This document shows, in pieces, positions 37,101-44,425 of a stretch of DNA of 64,000 nucleotides; within the stretch, counting starts at the first letter, position 1; each line of letters starts with the position of its first letter. The notes below the pieces were generated by a model. That model had not been told where the DNA came from. It searched no databases and saw nothing but the letters and a program-made list of their open reading frames with translations. The DNA lies in the NCBI GenBank assembly GCA_913061235.1, contig CAJXTB010000011.1, positions 1 to 64,000 on the forward strand, given 5' to 3'. The position numbers were made by a program, and so were the translations under genes. Source of the stretch: an uncultured Pseudomonadota bacterium. Lineage in GTDB: Bacteria > Myxococcota_A > UBA796 > GCA-2862545.

Positions 37101-38353
37101 CCCTCTGGCGTCCACCGAAGTGCATCGCGGGCTGAGTTCTCGCCCGATCCTCCGCGATAGTTCACGTCGACTCTGCCGCCTGCTTGGATGTCAAGAAGCC
37201 CGCTGATGACGATGTTCACGCCATCAAGGTCGAGGGCGTTGTGCGTGAGGTAGCCGGAGGGTGTCACGGTAAGGGAGCGAAAGGAGAGTTCCCCAGAGCC
37301 AGTAACGTAGCTATTCACTACGACATTTGCGCAGGTGTAGGTCGGGTCGCCAGCGCTGATGGTGGTTGTCGTGTTGATCACGATGGGGTCAGGCTCGATG
37401 CCGCCGACTGGAAGAGCGCATGGGTCCGGGTCGACGTCATCGAGCTGGCTGCCACGCGCAAGGAAGGTGTCGTCGGGAAGGGTTGCGTACGCGCCGACGC
37501 GCACATCGGCACGCAGGCGGCTGTTCGCTCCAATGGTCGACCCGTCGCGAAGTTCGCTGTCGCGACCCACCACCGTGTCTTGGCCAATCGTCACGTTCTG
37601 GCCCGCAAGCACGTCCTTGCGCAGGCGAACGTTCTGGCCGACCTCCAGACCGTCGCCGGCGCTGAAGTCAGGACCGATCACAGTTCCCGTTCCAATCATG
37701 GCGTCGTCGCCGATGTTCGCATTGCGCGCGATGGCGGTCAGCCCACCAATCTCGCAGTCGTCGCCGATCTGAACCAGATTGCCAATGAAGATGGGGGTTC
37801 CGGTGAAGGTGCACCGATCGCCGACCGTGGATGCGTAGCCAAGGTAGACGTCTCCCAGCTGGGCATCGACGTCGTCTCCTACAACGGCTGAGCGTAGGAG
37901 GATGCTGTCGGGACCAATGACCGTGCGTGCGCCCACGCGTGCCCCCCGCCCAATCACGGTGTCGGCGCCAATGCGGGCGTCTGCACCGACCGCGGAGCGC
38001 TCGACGAGAACGGCGCCAGCCTCCAGCGTAGCCCCATCACCCAGCACCGCTCCGGAGCGGATCTCGGCCGAGTCCTCGATAAGCGAACCGACGCCGAAGT
38101 CGCCTTGGACTATCGCTCCGATGTGTACACAGGTCTCTGCGCCATCGGGCAGCGCCAAGTCGTAGTCTAGGTAGTCGCAACCACAGAAACCAGGAGCGTC
38201 CTTGGTCGGGTTGTCTGGGCACTCATCTGCTGTCGCAACGAGGGTCAGGTCTGCGGTGTCTTGAGGACTTGTCGACCGGGCCATGCCGGACGAGGCGTCC
38301 TCACTTTCGGTGGGCACGCACCCAGAAACCACCAACCACAACAGTCCGAACAT
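34169..38353 (-). CDS. Exported left-handed beta-helix lipoprotein with three 413-residue repeats
   Basis: 1394 residues from the ATG at 38353 (MFGLLWLVVSGC lipobox, gggaga upstream). Residues about 75-310 are hexapeptide (left-handed beta-helix) repeats such as IGADTVIGRGARVGARTVIG, the fold of LpxA/GlmU-type acyltransferases, but here in an exported protein. The rest is beta-helix-like, made of three tandem units of 413 residues; each has a GAETSS-GGTYG-RG block, a GSGGG and GGGRID region with an NC-x(3)-C pair, and a TLTANGG strand. The third unit is cut short. It is probably a surface-anchored adhesin or scaffold; no acyltransferase active site is claimed. Confidence 0.82.
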   Translation of the reverse strand: MFGLLWLVVSGCVPTESEDASSGMARSTSPQDTADLTLVATADECPDNPTKDAPGFCGCDYLDYDLALPDGAETCVHIGAIVQGDFGVGSLIEDSAEIRSGAVLGDGATLEAGAVLVERSAVGADARIGADTVIGRGARVGARTVIGPDSILLRSAVVGDDVDAQLGDVYLGYASTVGDRCTFTGTPIFIGNLVQIGDDCEIGGLTAIARNANIGDDAMIGTGTVIGPDFSAGDGLEVGQNVRLRKDVLAGQNVTIGQDTVVGRDSELRDGSTIGANSRLRADVRVGAYATLPDDTFLARGSQLDDVDPDPCALPVGGIEPDPIVINTTTTISAGDPTYTCANVVVNSYVTGSGELSFRSLTVTPSGYLTHNALDLDGVNIVISGLLDIQAGGRVDVNYRGGSGENSARDALRWTPEGFTSVGAETSSGGGTYGARGSGSLNTPYGDPRNPRELGSGGGTLQEQNGSSAGTGGGRIDLTARDARLDGTLSANGTNCSSRCGAGSGGAIRVALTGTLSGSGTLTANGGSGSGSFSQDGGGGRIAITGYETGAFTGTLSAGTVVVLNKAGTDGIYKVDGTDAVLTIPAGETPSIVGLASSGRIIADTPLTLQSLSVGGSLTMNAPLTVNGTVNVSGGSSSYNDTVTADGWMQTGGTTSLNAGATVPTWTQSNGTTTLNSTLTVQDYEQTDGTLNIISGTTFAPGTFALSNSALQHYGTLVLPTFDRTTVFGDTFVRNAGVVEVLDGSTVELASNVYVVLSGVFREVGGDDLTFGNLHLFPGSTLLQSGQRLDGLRVRLSDTFTLDSTAVMDVSGTGGLGERSTNLAERWLAGTLTTDGAETSSAGGTYGARGTASSIATYGDPRNPQELGSGGGRLEASNASNGGDGGGRIDIRASHAVLNGALVADGKNCSRYCGGGSGGAIRVALTGDLSGTGTLTANGGRGLSTNGRDGGGGRVAVTGFTSGSFGGTASSGTVVILNDAGTDGIFQVDGNYSDLTIPVGETASFVSLADNGRMTVDVPLNLDDLSVDGLLTMNAPLTVSGTVTVSGGGSNYNAAVTADSWIQTAGNTTLSAGATVSTWTQSNGATTLNSTLTVQDYEQTDGTLTITSGTTFAPGTFALSNSALQHYGTLVLPTFDRTTVFGDTFVRNAGVVEVLDGSTVELASDVYLFLTGVFREVGGDDLTFGNLHLFPRSTLLQSGQQLDGLQVVLSDTFTLDNTATIDVSGTGARGETALNLAERWSAAGLTTDGAETSSSGGTYGTRGEGSSNDVYGDPLNPLEYGSGGGRLESQNGSNGGDGGGRIDITTQHAVVDGTLLSNGKNCSRYCGGGAGGAIRLVVSGSLSGVGTLSAVGGRGLSTGGRDGGDGRIAFTGPYSGTFTGTAIAGTTYINGVLQ
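34220..37150 (-). repeat. Tandem 1239-bp intragenic repeat, three copies
   Basis: The motif ga(a/g)ct(g/c)gtct recurs at 34593, 35832 and 37071, exactly 1239 bp apart. Between the first two copies the tract 34865-34998 is identical to 36104-36237, while flanking parts differ at many bases, so this stretch was exchanged recently. Confidence 0.87.
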
Positions 38354-38544
38354 GTTGTTCTCCCTCGCGTACGTTCCGGTTGCACGAAGACATCGTGAAA
38401 CGAACACAGACTGGAACACGGGGTGGAGCCTCTGGTGGCACTCGTTACGTGTTGTAACCTCGTGTTCGGCGTGACTGCGGGACAGCGAGGTTGCCCGCAG
38501 CTAGGGTGTGACCGAGGGCAAAACACGGGCCTTCTGACAGTAGC
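38354..38544 (-). other. Upstream region of the beta-helix lipoprotein gene
   Basis: A non-coding stretch holding the dyad gttac-N5-gtaac (38444-38458), about 90 bp before the start at 38353. The promoter should lie here. No other feature seen. Confidence 0.35.
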
Positions 38545-38620
38545 AGTTCACGCCGCTGGAGCTCGCCCGTCGCCTAACGGCAGGGGGCCCGCCGGCCGGT
38601 CACGTGCGACTTTGGGGTGT
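38545..38620 (+). mobile_element. IS91-like transposase fragment
   Basis: Reads QFTPLELARRL, equal to the same block in the fuller copy at 40096-40490, and then jumps to the cacgtgcgact terminal segment. This indicates an internal deletion. Confidence 0.55.
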
Positions 38621-38648
38621 GCCGAATTTGTTCGGGCAAGCGCTGTAC

Positions 38649-39059
38649 TCACAGCTTCGAAACAGTGTTCACGAGCAGTGCAATCAACACAAAACAGCCC
38701 ACTAGGAACAACCGAAGTCTGGTCGGAACATGGTTCGAGCCGATGTGCACATAGGCATGGGCGTACCTGCTCAACGCGAACGACCACGCGAGAAAGAGGG
38801 CCACCGTGTCGACTGCATCCATGCTGTGGAGCGCCAAGCACATCACGTAGAACAATACGGGGACTTCGAATTGGTTTGCGAGGTTGTTGGAGACCTTTAC
38901 GACAGACTTGGGCCAGGCGCGGTTGTCCAGTGCCGCCTGACGGCGGTCGACCTCACCAGCTTTCACGGCCTTCGCCTTCCTTAAAGCGAGCACGATGAGC
39001 ATCATCAGAGTGAGTAGGATCTGGGCCAGAACAGGCCAAACGATGAGATTGGAGTTCAT
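38649..39059 (-). CDS. MAPEG family membrane protein
   Basis: 136 residues from the ATG at 39059, with gagga 7-8 nt upstream. Four hydrophobic segments and the family-typical RYAHAYVHIGSNHVPTRLRL block mark a MAPEG protein (membrane-associated eicosanoid/glutathione metabolism family). Bacterial members are often glutathione transferases or of unknown role. It is divergent from a TetR gene with twin operator-like sites between, so it is a likely target of that regulator. Confidence 0.83.
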   Translation of the reverse strand: MNSNLIVWPVLAQILLTLMMLIVLALRKAKAVKAGEVDRRQAALDNRAWPKSVVKVSNNLANQFEVPVLFYVMCLALHSMDAVDTVALFLAWSFALSRYAHAYVHIGSNHVPTRLRLFLVGCFVLIALLVNTVSKL

Positions 39060-39089
39060 TGGAGGTCCTCGAGGTGTGAATGGAACCAA

Positions 39090-39131
39090 ATGGACGTCGT
39101 CTATCTATCCGAGCTTATGGACACCGTCCAT
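39090..39131. promoter_or_regulatory. Twin operator-like dyads between MAPEG and TetR genes
   Basis: A perfect dyad, atggac-acc-gtccat (39117-39131), and a near copy, atggac-gtc-gtctat (39090-39104), lie 27 bp apart, centre to centre, in the divergent promoter region. Repeated dyads of this size beside a TetR gene are typical of its own operators. Confidence 0.6.
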
Positions 39132-39303
39132 TTCAGAGGGTGACAAGAGGTCAGTCCCAATCGATTCCTGTTCCCATCAGGAGATGGCCCACCCACCGCC
39201 GACAGGTCCCGCAGCCGTCATGTTATGGACCGCTAGGATAGCACTGACGAATCGGTCGAGATGAAAGGACGCCGGCGTTTGGTCGATTAGGGGCGAGGTC
39301 GAT

Positions 39304-39930
39304 TTGAAGGCGAAGCGCAAACGCACCGTGGGGCAGAAGCACGGCGACCTGCGGAACGAACTCCTTCGGGAAGGCCTGAAGCTCCTTGATACCCATGGAA
39401 TCGAGGGCGTCACCATTCGCGGCGTCGCGCGAGAGGCAGGCGTGGCCCATTCCGCCCCGGCCAACCATTTCCGCTCCAAGCGAGCCCTGTTGACAGCCAT
39501 CGCGGCAATCGTGTTCGCAGACCTCGCCGACCGAATTGACTCGGCAACAGCCGAGATGGCACACCACACCGAACAGGCCATCAAGGCTTTTGCGGATACC
39601 TGTTTTCAGTTCGCATTCGACGCCCCCAATCGCTACCACCTCCTGTGGCAGCGTCAGCTCATCGACCAGGATGACCCGGCAGTAGCCGCGGAGATGGATC
39701 GGGTGTATGCAGCGCTACTTTCGGTGCTACGACAAGACCGCGCACCCCACCGCGTGGACATCGAAACCGATGCCATTGCAATCTGGTCGATGATTCACGG
39801 CTACATCAGCATGCGCTTGGATGGAAACCTAGTGGAGGCCGCCGATACGGTGACGAACCTTCCACGGCACAAGGCGATTCTGTTGTCGCTCATCGATGGA
39901 GTCTACAGCCGCGAGGTTCCGACGCCGTGA
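39304..39930 (+). CDS. TetR family transcriptional regulator
   Basis: 208 residues from a TTG start (gaggt about 5 nt upstream). The N-terminal helix-turn-helix is clear: LREGLKLLDTHGIEGVTIRG, then VAREAGVAHSAPANHFRSKRAL. The C-terminal half (WQRQLIDQDDP, IWSMIHGYISMRLDGN) fits WHG-type TetR ligand domains. It is divergent from the MAPEG gene, with the twin dyads between. Likely role: repressor of MAPEG and of itself. Confidence 0.88.
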   Translation: MKAKRKRTVGQKHGDLRNELLREGLKLLDTHGIEGVTIRGVAREAGVAHSAPANHFRSKRALLTAIAAIVFADLADRIDSATAEMAHHTEQAIKAFADTCFQFAFDAPNRYHLLWQRQLIDQDDPAVAAEMDRVYAALLSVLRQDRAPHRVDIETDAIAIWSMIHGYISMRLDGNLVEAADTVTNLPRHKAILLSLIDGVYSREVPTP

Positions 39931-40866
39931 GAGCTGCCCGAGGGGAGGTCTGAGCCTGTGTTCGACAGCAGGGCCGGTCACAGTGGAGCGACGAGGGGAG
40001 GGGCCGACAGCGCTGGTGCACCGAGTGGTGCGGCTGGCGCCCCGAGATACGGCTTCGCATGGCTGCCGGGCGGGCGACGCGACCAACGGCGGTCGAGACG
40101 CCGGAGACCGCGAGCGGCTGTGTCGCTACCTGCCCCGTCCCGCTCTCGCTCGCACCCGGCAGTAGGAGACACCGGCCGGCCTGATCTGGGTGAGGGTCAA
40201 GCGTCCATGGGCCGATGGCACCGCCGGAGTGATGTTCACCCCGCTCGAGCTCGCCCGTCGTCTCGCAGCCCTGGTCCCGCCGCCGCGTGCTCACCTCGTG
40301 CAAACCCATGGCGTGCTCGCTGGCCGCTCCGCCCGACGCCGTATCCGTCCGAGCTGCAGCACACCGCTGTGGGGCCGGTCACGTGCGACTCGGGGTGAGC
40401 AGAATCGGCGCCGGCGACCGATTCGCGGCTCTCGCTACGCAAGTCGCCCGCCCATGGTAGACCGTGAAGGGCATTGGAACTGCCTATTTGGAGATCGGTG
40501 CTTTGCCAAGGAGCTCAACCGTCTGGTCGACGATGTGGGGCGACGGGAGACGCTATCGGCGGCCTCCATTGTCTACAGCGGTGCCGGTCCACGTTGAACC
40601 GGGCTGCGCCGCTGATGCACGCGCCTAGCTTCCTCAGCGCACCGCAGTGTGTCCCGACACAACTCCGGTGCGCCGAGTCGCTATGCACGCACCTGAACGA
40701 CGCATCCCGCGGGTCAACCTGACCCGGCAACGCTGCATGCGCGGAAGTACTGCACGGAGCAGGACTGCTTTTGGCCCACTTCTCGAGTGGCTGGACGGCT
40801 GCTGAGTGGGCTCAGGACGCCCATCCAATGACCGGTCGAGTGGAGGGCTACTGTTGGTCGCCTTGA
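39931..40866 (+). other. Gene-free stretch with a decayed IS91-family transposase
   Basis: 936 bp between the TetR gene and a lipoprotein gene. The middle is the transposase fragment at 40096-40490, listed separately. 39931-40095 may hold more of it in a broken frame. In 40490-40866 I see no gene and no clear repeat. Confidence 0.5.
40096..40490 (+). pseudogene. IS91-family transposase pseudogene (internal and C-terminal part)
   Basis: One frame reads DRERLCRYLPRPALARTRQ, an in-frame TAG (40163-40165), then VRVKRPWADGTAG, FTPLELARRLAALVPPPRAH and THGVLAG. The order RERLCRYL-RPP, LKRPW-DGT, F-PLE-L-RLAALVPPP-H and (Y/T)HGVLA is the signature of IS91/ISCR rolling-circle transposases. The upstream catalytic Tyr region is missing. 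It is followed by the shared terminal block with cacgtgcgact. Confidence 0.75.
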
Positions 40867-41238
40867 TCAGTGGTCCGTCGTCGATCCGGACGTGTCCTCC
40901 TCCTCCTGGATGGAACGTAGAATCTCCGCGAGTCGAGCCTCGGTCGCGGCGACGTCCTCGCGTAGGCGCGTCGTGTCTCGGGATGGGTATGCAGAGTCGA
41001 TCTCGTCGATCATTGCTCGTGCTTCCACGATGGCACGCTCTAGCTCGTCCGCGCCAGCACGCAGACTGGAGCGACGATGTGCCCTGGCTACGGCCTGTAC
41101 GTCTCGCTCTGCTTCGACTGCGGTCCGGGCTTCGGCTTCCCTGGAGACGAGGTTCCCCCGATCTCCAGGGGACGCCACCGGGCCCGTCGGAGGCGAGCAT
41201 GCGGGTAGGAGCAGCAGGAGGACGGCGAGGCTTCGCAT
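40867..41238 (-). CDS. Coiled-coil lipoprotein
   Basis: 123 residues from the ATG at 41238 (MRSLAVLLLLLPAC lipobox). The mature part is highly charged and helical, with heptad-like Glu/Arg/Ala stretches (AEARTAVEAERDVQAVARA, LREDVAATEARLAEILRSI), so it is probably a coiled coil. Lpp-like or scaffold functions are possible; no family recognised. It lies between IS91-like fragments within the island. Confidence 0.65.
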   Translation of the reverse strand: MRSLAVLLLLLPACSPPTGPVASPGDRGNLVSREAEARTAVEAERDVQAVARAHRRSSLRAGADELERAIVEARAMIDEIDSAYPSRDTTRLREDVAATEARLAEILRSIQEEEDTSGSTTDH

Positions 41239-41468
41239 GTGGGAACCCGTGGTGTTGAGCGTCACCCTAACCCGTGAGTGGGGGATGCCATGAGGGGATG
41301 GAGCCTTACCCGCCACCGCGCCGGTAGTTCGAGGCTAGGGAACGGCGCGCAAGGTCATCCGCCCGCCGGACGTGGGACATCGCCACCCGTCCTCTGCGAA
41401 CACACGCTGCGGAGCGGTGACTTCGCCGGGGGAAGGGCGTGCTCGTGACACGCCCACCCGTGCCAACG
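41239..41468 (-). other. Gap holding an inverted IS91-like fragment
   Basis: 230 bp between the coiled-coil lipoprotein gene and the Gly-rich protein. The only thing recognised is the fragment at 41337-41412. Confidence 0.4.
41337..41412 (-). mobile_element. Inverted IS91-family transposase C-terminal fragment
   Basis: On the minus strand one uninterrupted frame reads VFAEDGWRCPTSGGRMTLRA followed by VP and a stop. The zinc-knuckle-like C-P-x-C-G-G-R-M of IS91 transposases is altered to CPTSGGRM. It is the inverted relative of 30755-30824 and 43233-43565. Confidence 0.6.
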
Positions 41469-43175
41469 CTACGGAGCGTAGCGGATGATAACGATGCCTG
41501 AGCCGCCTGTGCCTGAGCCGCCGGTCCAGACGCTGCCGGTCCAGTAGGTGCCGCCGCCGCCGCCGCCGCCGGTGTTCGGAATGCCGTGTGGCAGGCTATG
41601 TCCCTTTGTCGTCGCGTTTACCTCGTCGGGGTATGTGAGGTAGTTGTAGTACGAGGTGGAGCCCTGGCCGCGTCCGCCGCCGTCGAAGCCGTCACCGGCG
41701 CGCTGGGAACTGTTGGCGCCGCCGCCGCCGCCGCCGGCGTATCGGAGTAAGCTTCCGGAGATGCTGCTCGCCACCCCCACGCCACCGTTGCCGCCCGTGC
41801 CACCATTGCTGCCTGCGACGCCGGGACCACCCGCGCCGCCGCCACCGCCGCCGGTGTAGTTGAAGGCACCGTTGCCGCCGCTGTGTCCCTGTCCGGTCGT
41901 TCCGGTTCCAGGAGTCCCACTAAGCCGTCCGCCACCACCGCCGCTACCGCCGCTACCGGCTGCGGCACTGTGAGCGCCGCCGCCGCCGCCGCCGATTGCC
42001 GTGAGCGTCGAGAACACGGAGTTGCCGCCGTTGCCGCCGGCCGAGTATGTACCCCTAGGCCAGCCCTGACCACCCGCTCCGACGGTCACACCATACGAGC
42101 CTGCATCGACCGCGAAGGAGGTCTGGGAGATGACGCCGCCGCCGCCGCCGCCGCCGTTGGCATTGGTGGTGCTGTATTGCCCGCCACCGCCGCCGCCAGC
42201 GACGAGGAGGACTTCGACGGTGATGGGAATGTCGGTCGAGAACGTGCCCGACTGCGTGAAGGTGTAGACGCTATCACCCACGACATCCGCCAGGGTCCCA
42301 CCCGTAATCGCAATCTCCGCTTGGCACTGTTCTGGTGCCTGTGAGCCGCTAGCAAGCGTGGTCCCCGCACAGACTTCTCTGCCGCGAGCCACAATCGCAC
42401 CCGCATCGACCGTCGCTCCAGCGCCGACCGTCGCTCCGGCCTCGACGCGTCCGAAGACTGTCGCTCCCGCCTCGATGATGGCACCACGACCCACGCGACC
42501 CGTCGATTCAATGGCTGCACCCGCGCCAATGTCGGCCTGCTTGCGAACACGTGCGCCCTGTTCAATGCGTGCGCCCGCTGCAATGAGCACGTCGGGTCCC
42601 ACAATGCCGTTGACCGCAGCGCCATTGCCTGAGTTGGCGCCATCCAGAATCGTTACACTACGGGCGACGACTGCACCGTCGCCCAAGGTCGCGAAGTCTC
42701 CGATAGAGACGAGGTTTCCGGCTACCGCATTTGCGCCAATGGTGACATCGTCTCCGACCTGTGCGGCGTATCCAAGGGTTCCGCCGGCAGCGACGGTCAG
42801 GCGCGCACCTGCAACAGCGGACCGTCCGATCGTGACGTCATTGCCAAGCACATGGTCTGCGCCAAGCTGCGCACTACGGCCAATGACGGTGTTTGCACCG
42901 ATGGGGAGGGGGTTGCTGGCGTGTGCAACACGTCCGGCCAGCGACGCACGCGCAGCCACAACAACATCGGCGCCCAAGGCGACTTCAGGCCCAATGGAGG
43001 CGAGCTCCATCACGTTCGCGCTGGTGCCCACCGTGCTTGAGGGGTCAACGGTCGCGTCGACGTCGACACACGCTCCGTTCCCCGCGTATTCGTCTTGGCA
43101 TCCATCTCCGTTGCTATCTGCTGCAAACGCGACGGAACCCGCTGCCATCCAAATCAAAAAACTGCACCGAAACAT
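41469..43175 (-). CDS. Exported beta-helix protein with Gly-rich C-terminal domain
   Basis: 568 residues from the ATG at 43175, with ggggag 7 nt upstream; a longer open frame to 43574 is only mobile-element debris. A signal peptide (ending near VAFAA) is followed by a short DSNGDGC segment and hexapeptide left-handed beta-helix repeats (about 40-260: IGANTVIGRSAQLGADHVLG). From about 285 to 568 comes a very Gly-rich region with GGGGGG runs, ending in GGSGIVIIRYAP, the typical end of the glycine-rich domain seen in phage tail and surface proteins. It shares the beta-helix part with the lipoprotein at 34169-38353. Confidence 0.82.
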   Translation of the reverse strand: MFRCSFLIWMAAGSVAFAADSNGDGCQDEYAGNGACVDVDATVDPSSTVGTSANVMELASIGPEVALGADVVVAARASLAGRVAHASNPLPIGANTVIGRSAQLGADHVLGNDVTIGRSAVAGARLTVAAGGTLGYAAQVGDDVTIGANAVAGNLVSIGDFATLGDGAVVARSVTILDGANSGNGAAVNGIVGPDVLIAAGARIEQGARVRKQADIGAGAAIESTGRVGRGAIIEAGATVFGRVEAGATVGAGATVDAGAIVARGREVCAGTTLASGSQAPEQCQAEIAITGGTLADVVGDSVYTFTQSGTFSTDIPITVEVLLVAGGGGGGQYSTTNANGGGGGGGVISQTSFAVDAGSYGVTVGAGGQGWPRGTYSAGGNGGNSVFSTLTAIGGGGGGAHSAAAGSGGSGGGGGRLSGTPGTGTTGQGHSGGNGAFNYTGGGGGGAGGPGVAGSNGGTGGNGGVGVASSISGSLLRYAGGGGGGANSSQRAGDGFDGGGRGQGSTSYYNYLTYPDEVNATTKGHSLPHGIPNTGGGGGGGTYWTGSVWTGGSGTGGSGIVIIRYAP

Positions 43176-43673
43176 ATATTCTCCCCAGTTGCTATGAAGC
43201 AGGAGAGTACACCCAAAGGTTCGATTCGGAAAGCTACCTGATCTGGGCGGAGCGGCTGTGGCGGGTGTTCGCGGTCGACGGATGGCGTGATGTCCCACCT
43301 GCGGGGACGGATGACCCTGCCCACATTTCCGTGTCCGCGAGCTCCGCTGCACATCCCGGGCGGCCACGACGCTGCGGCCGCACGAGAACCGTTTGACGCC
43401 GTCGCCGTGTCCGCCTGAGTCGCAGCACTCCGTTGTGGGGCCGGTCACGTGCAACTCGGGGTGAGCAGAATCGGCGTCGGCAGTCGATTCGCGGCTCTCG
43501 GTAGGCGAATCGCCCGCCCGCGGTACGGAGCGAAGGGCGTTGGAATCACCAATCCGTCGCGCGTCTCTCGACAACCCGTTTGGCGGCGAGGCGTGCCGCG
43601 CAGAGGCTACGGATGTGGAACGGGCAAATCGAGCAGACCGATTCGCGGAACGTCCATCTACCGGAACCAGGCC
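43176..43673 (+). other. Gene-free stretch at the right edge of the island
   Basis: 498 bp. It holds the promoter side of the Gly-rich protein gene, then the IS91-like fragment 43233-43565. About 110 bp with no recognised feature follow, and then the right direct repeat. Confidence 0.45.
43233..43565 (+). mobile_element. IS91-family element 3' end, decayed
   Basis: Reads YLIWAERLWRVFAVDGWR and then a frame-shifted C-P-T-C-G...R-M-T-L segment, followed by the terminal block shared with 30945-31236 and 40330-40490 (ccggtcacgtgcaactcg, gcggctctcg). It ends about 110 bp before the right direct repeat. Confidence 0.65.
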
Positions 43674-43793
43674 TACCTGATCTACACAGCAAACACGAGC
43701 TACAGCGGTGGCGCGTGCGGCACGGTGCCCGCCGGTCGACAGTGGCTTGGGGAACGCAACTTCGGCTGTAATACCAACCGCGATTTCGTAGCC
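43674..43793 (+). pseudogene. 3' fragment of a fibrinogen-domain gene
   Basis: Reads YLIYTANTSYSGGACGTV, GRQWLGERNFGCNT, RDFV, nearly the same as the last 40 residues of the gene at 25519-26691. The intact gene ends with CGC-TAG; here gcctac continues the frame into the carbonic anhydrase region, so the stop is lost. No start or upstream domain remains. Confidence 0.82.
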
Positions 43794-43838
43794 TACAGAC
43801 CAGTATTCAGCTGGAATGCCTCGTCGATGTCAGACTCA
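43674..43838 (+). repeat. Right copy of the island-flanking direct repeat
   Basis: These 165 bp match 26568-26732 with about 15 differences. The last 46 bp are the antisense 3' end of the functional carbonic anhydrase gene, so this junction keeps the gene intact. Confidence 0.88.
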
Positions 43839-44425
43839 TGGTCTAGACGAAGCATGCCGTTGATGTTGCCGTCCGTCATATCGTAGACCCAACCGTGAAT
43901 CTCGGGACGCTTTTGGTCCCTCCAGGCGCGCTGGACAATCTCGGTCTTGGCCAGGTTGGCGACCTGACGCTGTACATTCAGCTCGACCATGCGCCGGGCA
44001 GCGGCGTGCTCATCGAGCATGTCAATCTGCTGACGGTTGTCGCTGTACAGGTCCTTGATGTGCATGAGCCATGTGTTGAGCATGCCGTAGGACTTCTTCT
44101 GCAGGGCAGCGCGAACGCCGGTGCACCCGTAGTGCCCGCAGACAATGATGTGCTTCACTTCCAGGTGGTCAACAGCGTACTGAAGGACCGACAGGAGGTT
44201 GAGGTCGGTGTGTACGACCAGGTTGGCCATGTTCCTGTGCACGAACAGCTCACCAGGGCTGGTGCCGGTGATTTCTTCGGCGGGGACGCGACTGTCTGAG
44301 CAGCCAATCCACAAGAACTCCGGGTTCTGCTCACGCGACAGTTCCTTGAAGTAGTTGGGGAGAACCTCGACCTTTCCTTGGGACCAGGCTTTGTTCTGAA
44401 GCAAGAGGCGTTTCCACGATTCCAT
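43793..44425 (-). CDS. can: Beta-class carbonic anhydrase
   Basis: 210 residues. Catalyses CO2 + H2O to bicarbonate + H+. Zinc ligands follow the beta-class pattern: Cys42, Asp44 (with Arg46) in GCSDSR, His98 and Cys101 in GHYGC, at the same numbers as in E. coli Can. The gene starts directly after the TAA of the SulP transporter gene, so the two are one operon. Its 3' end is duplicated at 26691-26732, across the island. Confidence 0.92.
   Translation of the reverse strand: MESWKRLLLQNKAWSQGKVEVLPNYFKELSREQNPEFLWIGCSDSRVPAEEITGTSPGELFVHRNMANLVVHTDLNLLSVLQYAVDHLEVKHIIVCGHYGCTGVRAALQKKSYGMLNTWLMHIKDLYSDNRQQIDMLDEHAAARRMVELNVQRQVANLAKTEIVQRAWRDQKRPEIHGWVYDMTDGNINGMLRLDHESDIDEAFQLNTGL

Noticed and set aside
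39931-40866. An active IS91-family element
   Set aside because: In-frame stop at 40163, no upstream catalytic region, and missing parts. It is a relic.
41510-42200. G-rich tracts as quadruplex or regulatory structure
   Set aside because: Better explained by Gly codons of the Gly-rich domain.
43176-43574. Longer N-terminal extension of the Gly-rich protein up to 43574
   Set aside because: The signal peptide and ribosome site at 43175 give a much better start, and the extension is only mobile-element debris read in frame.
43449-43886. Open frame including the fibrinogen-like fragment as a gene
   Set aside because: The first part is IS91-like terminus, the second a 3' gene fragment without a stop, and it runs antisense into carbonic anhydrase. 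Treated as a pseudogene fragment.
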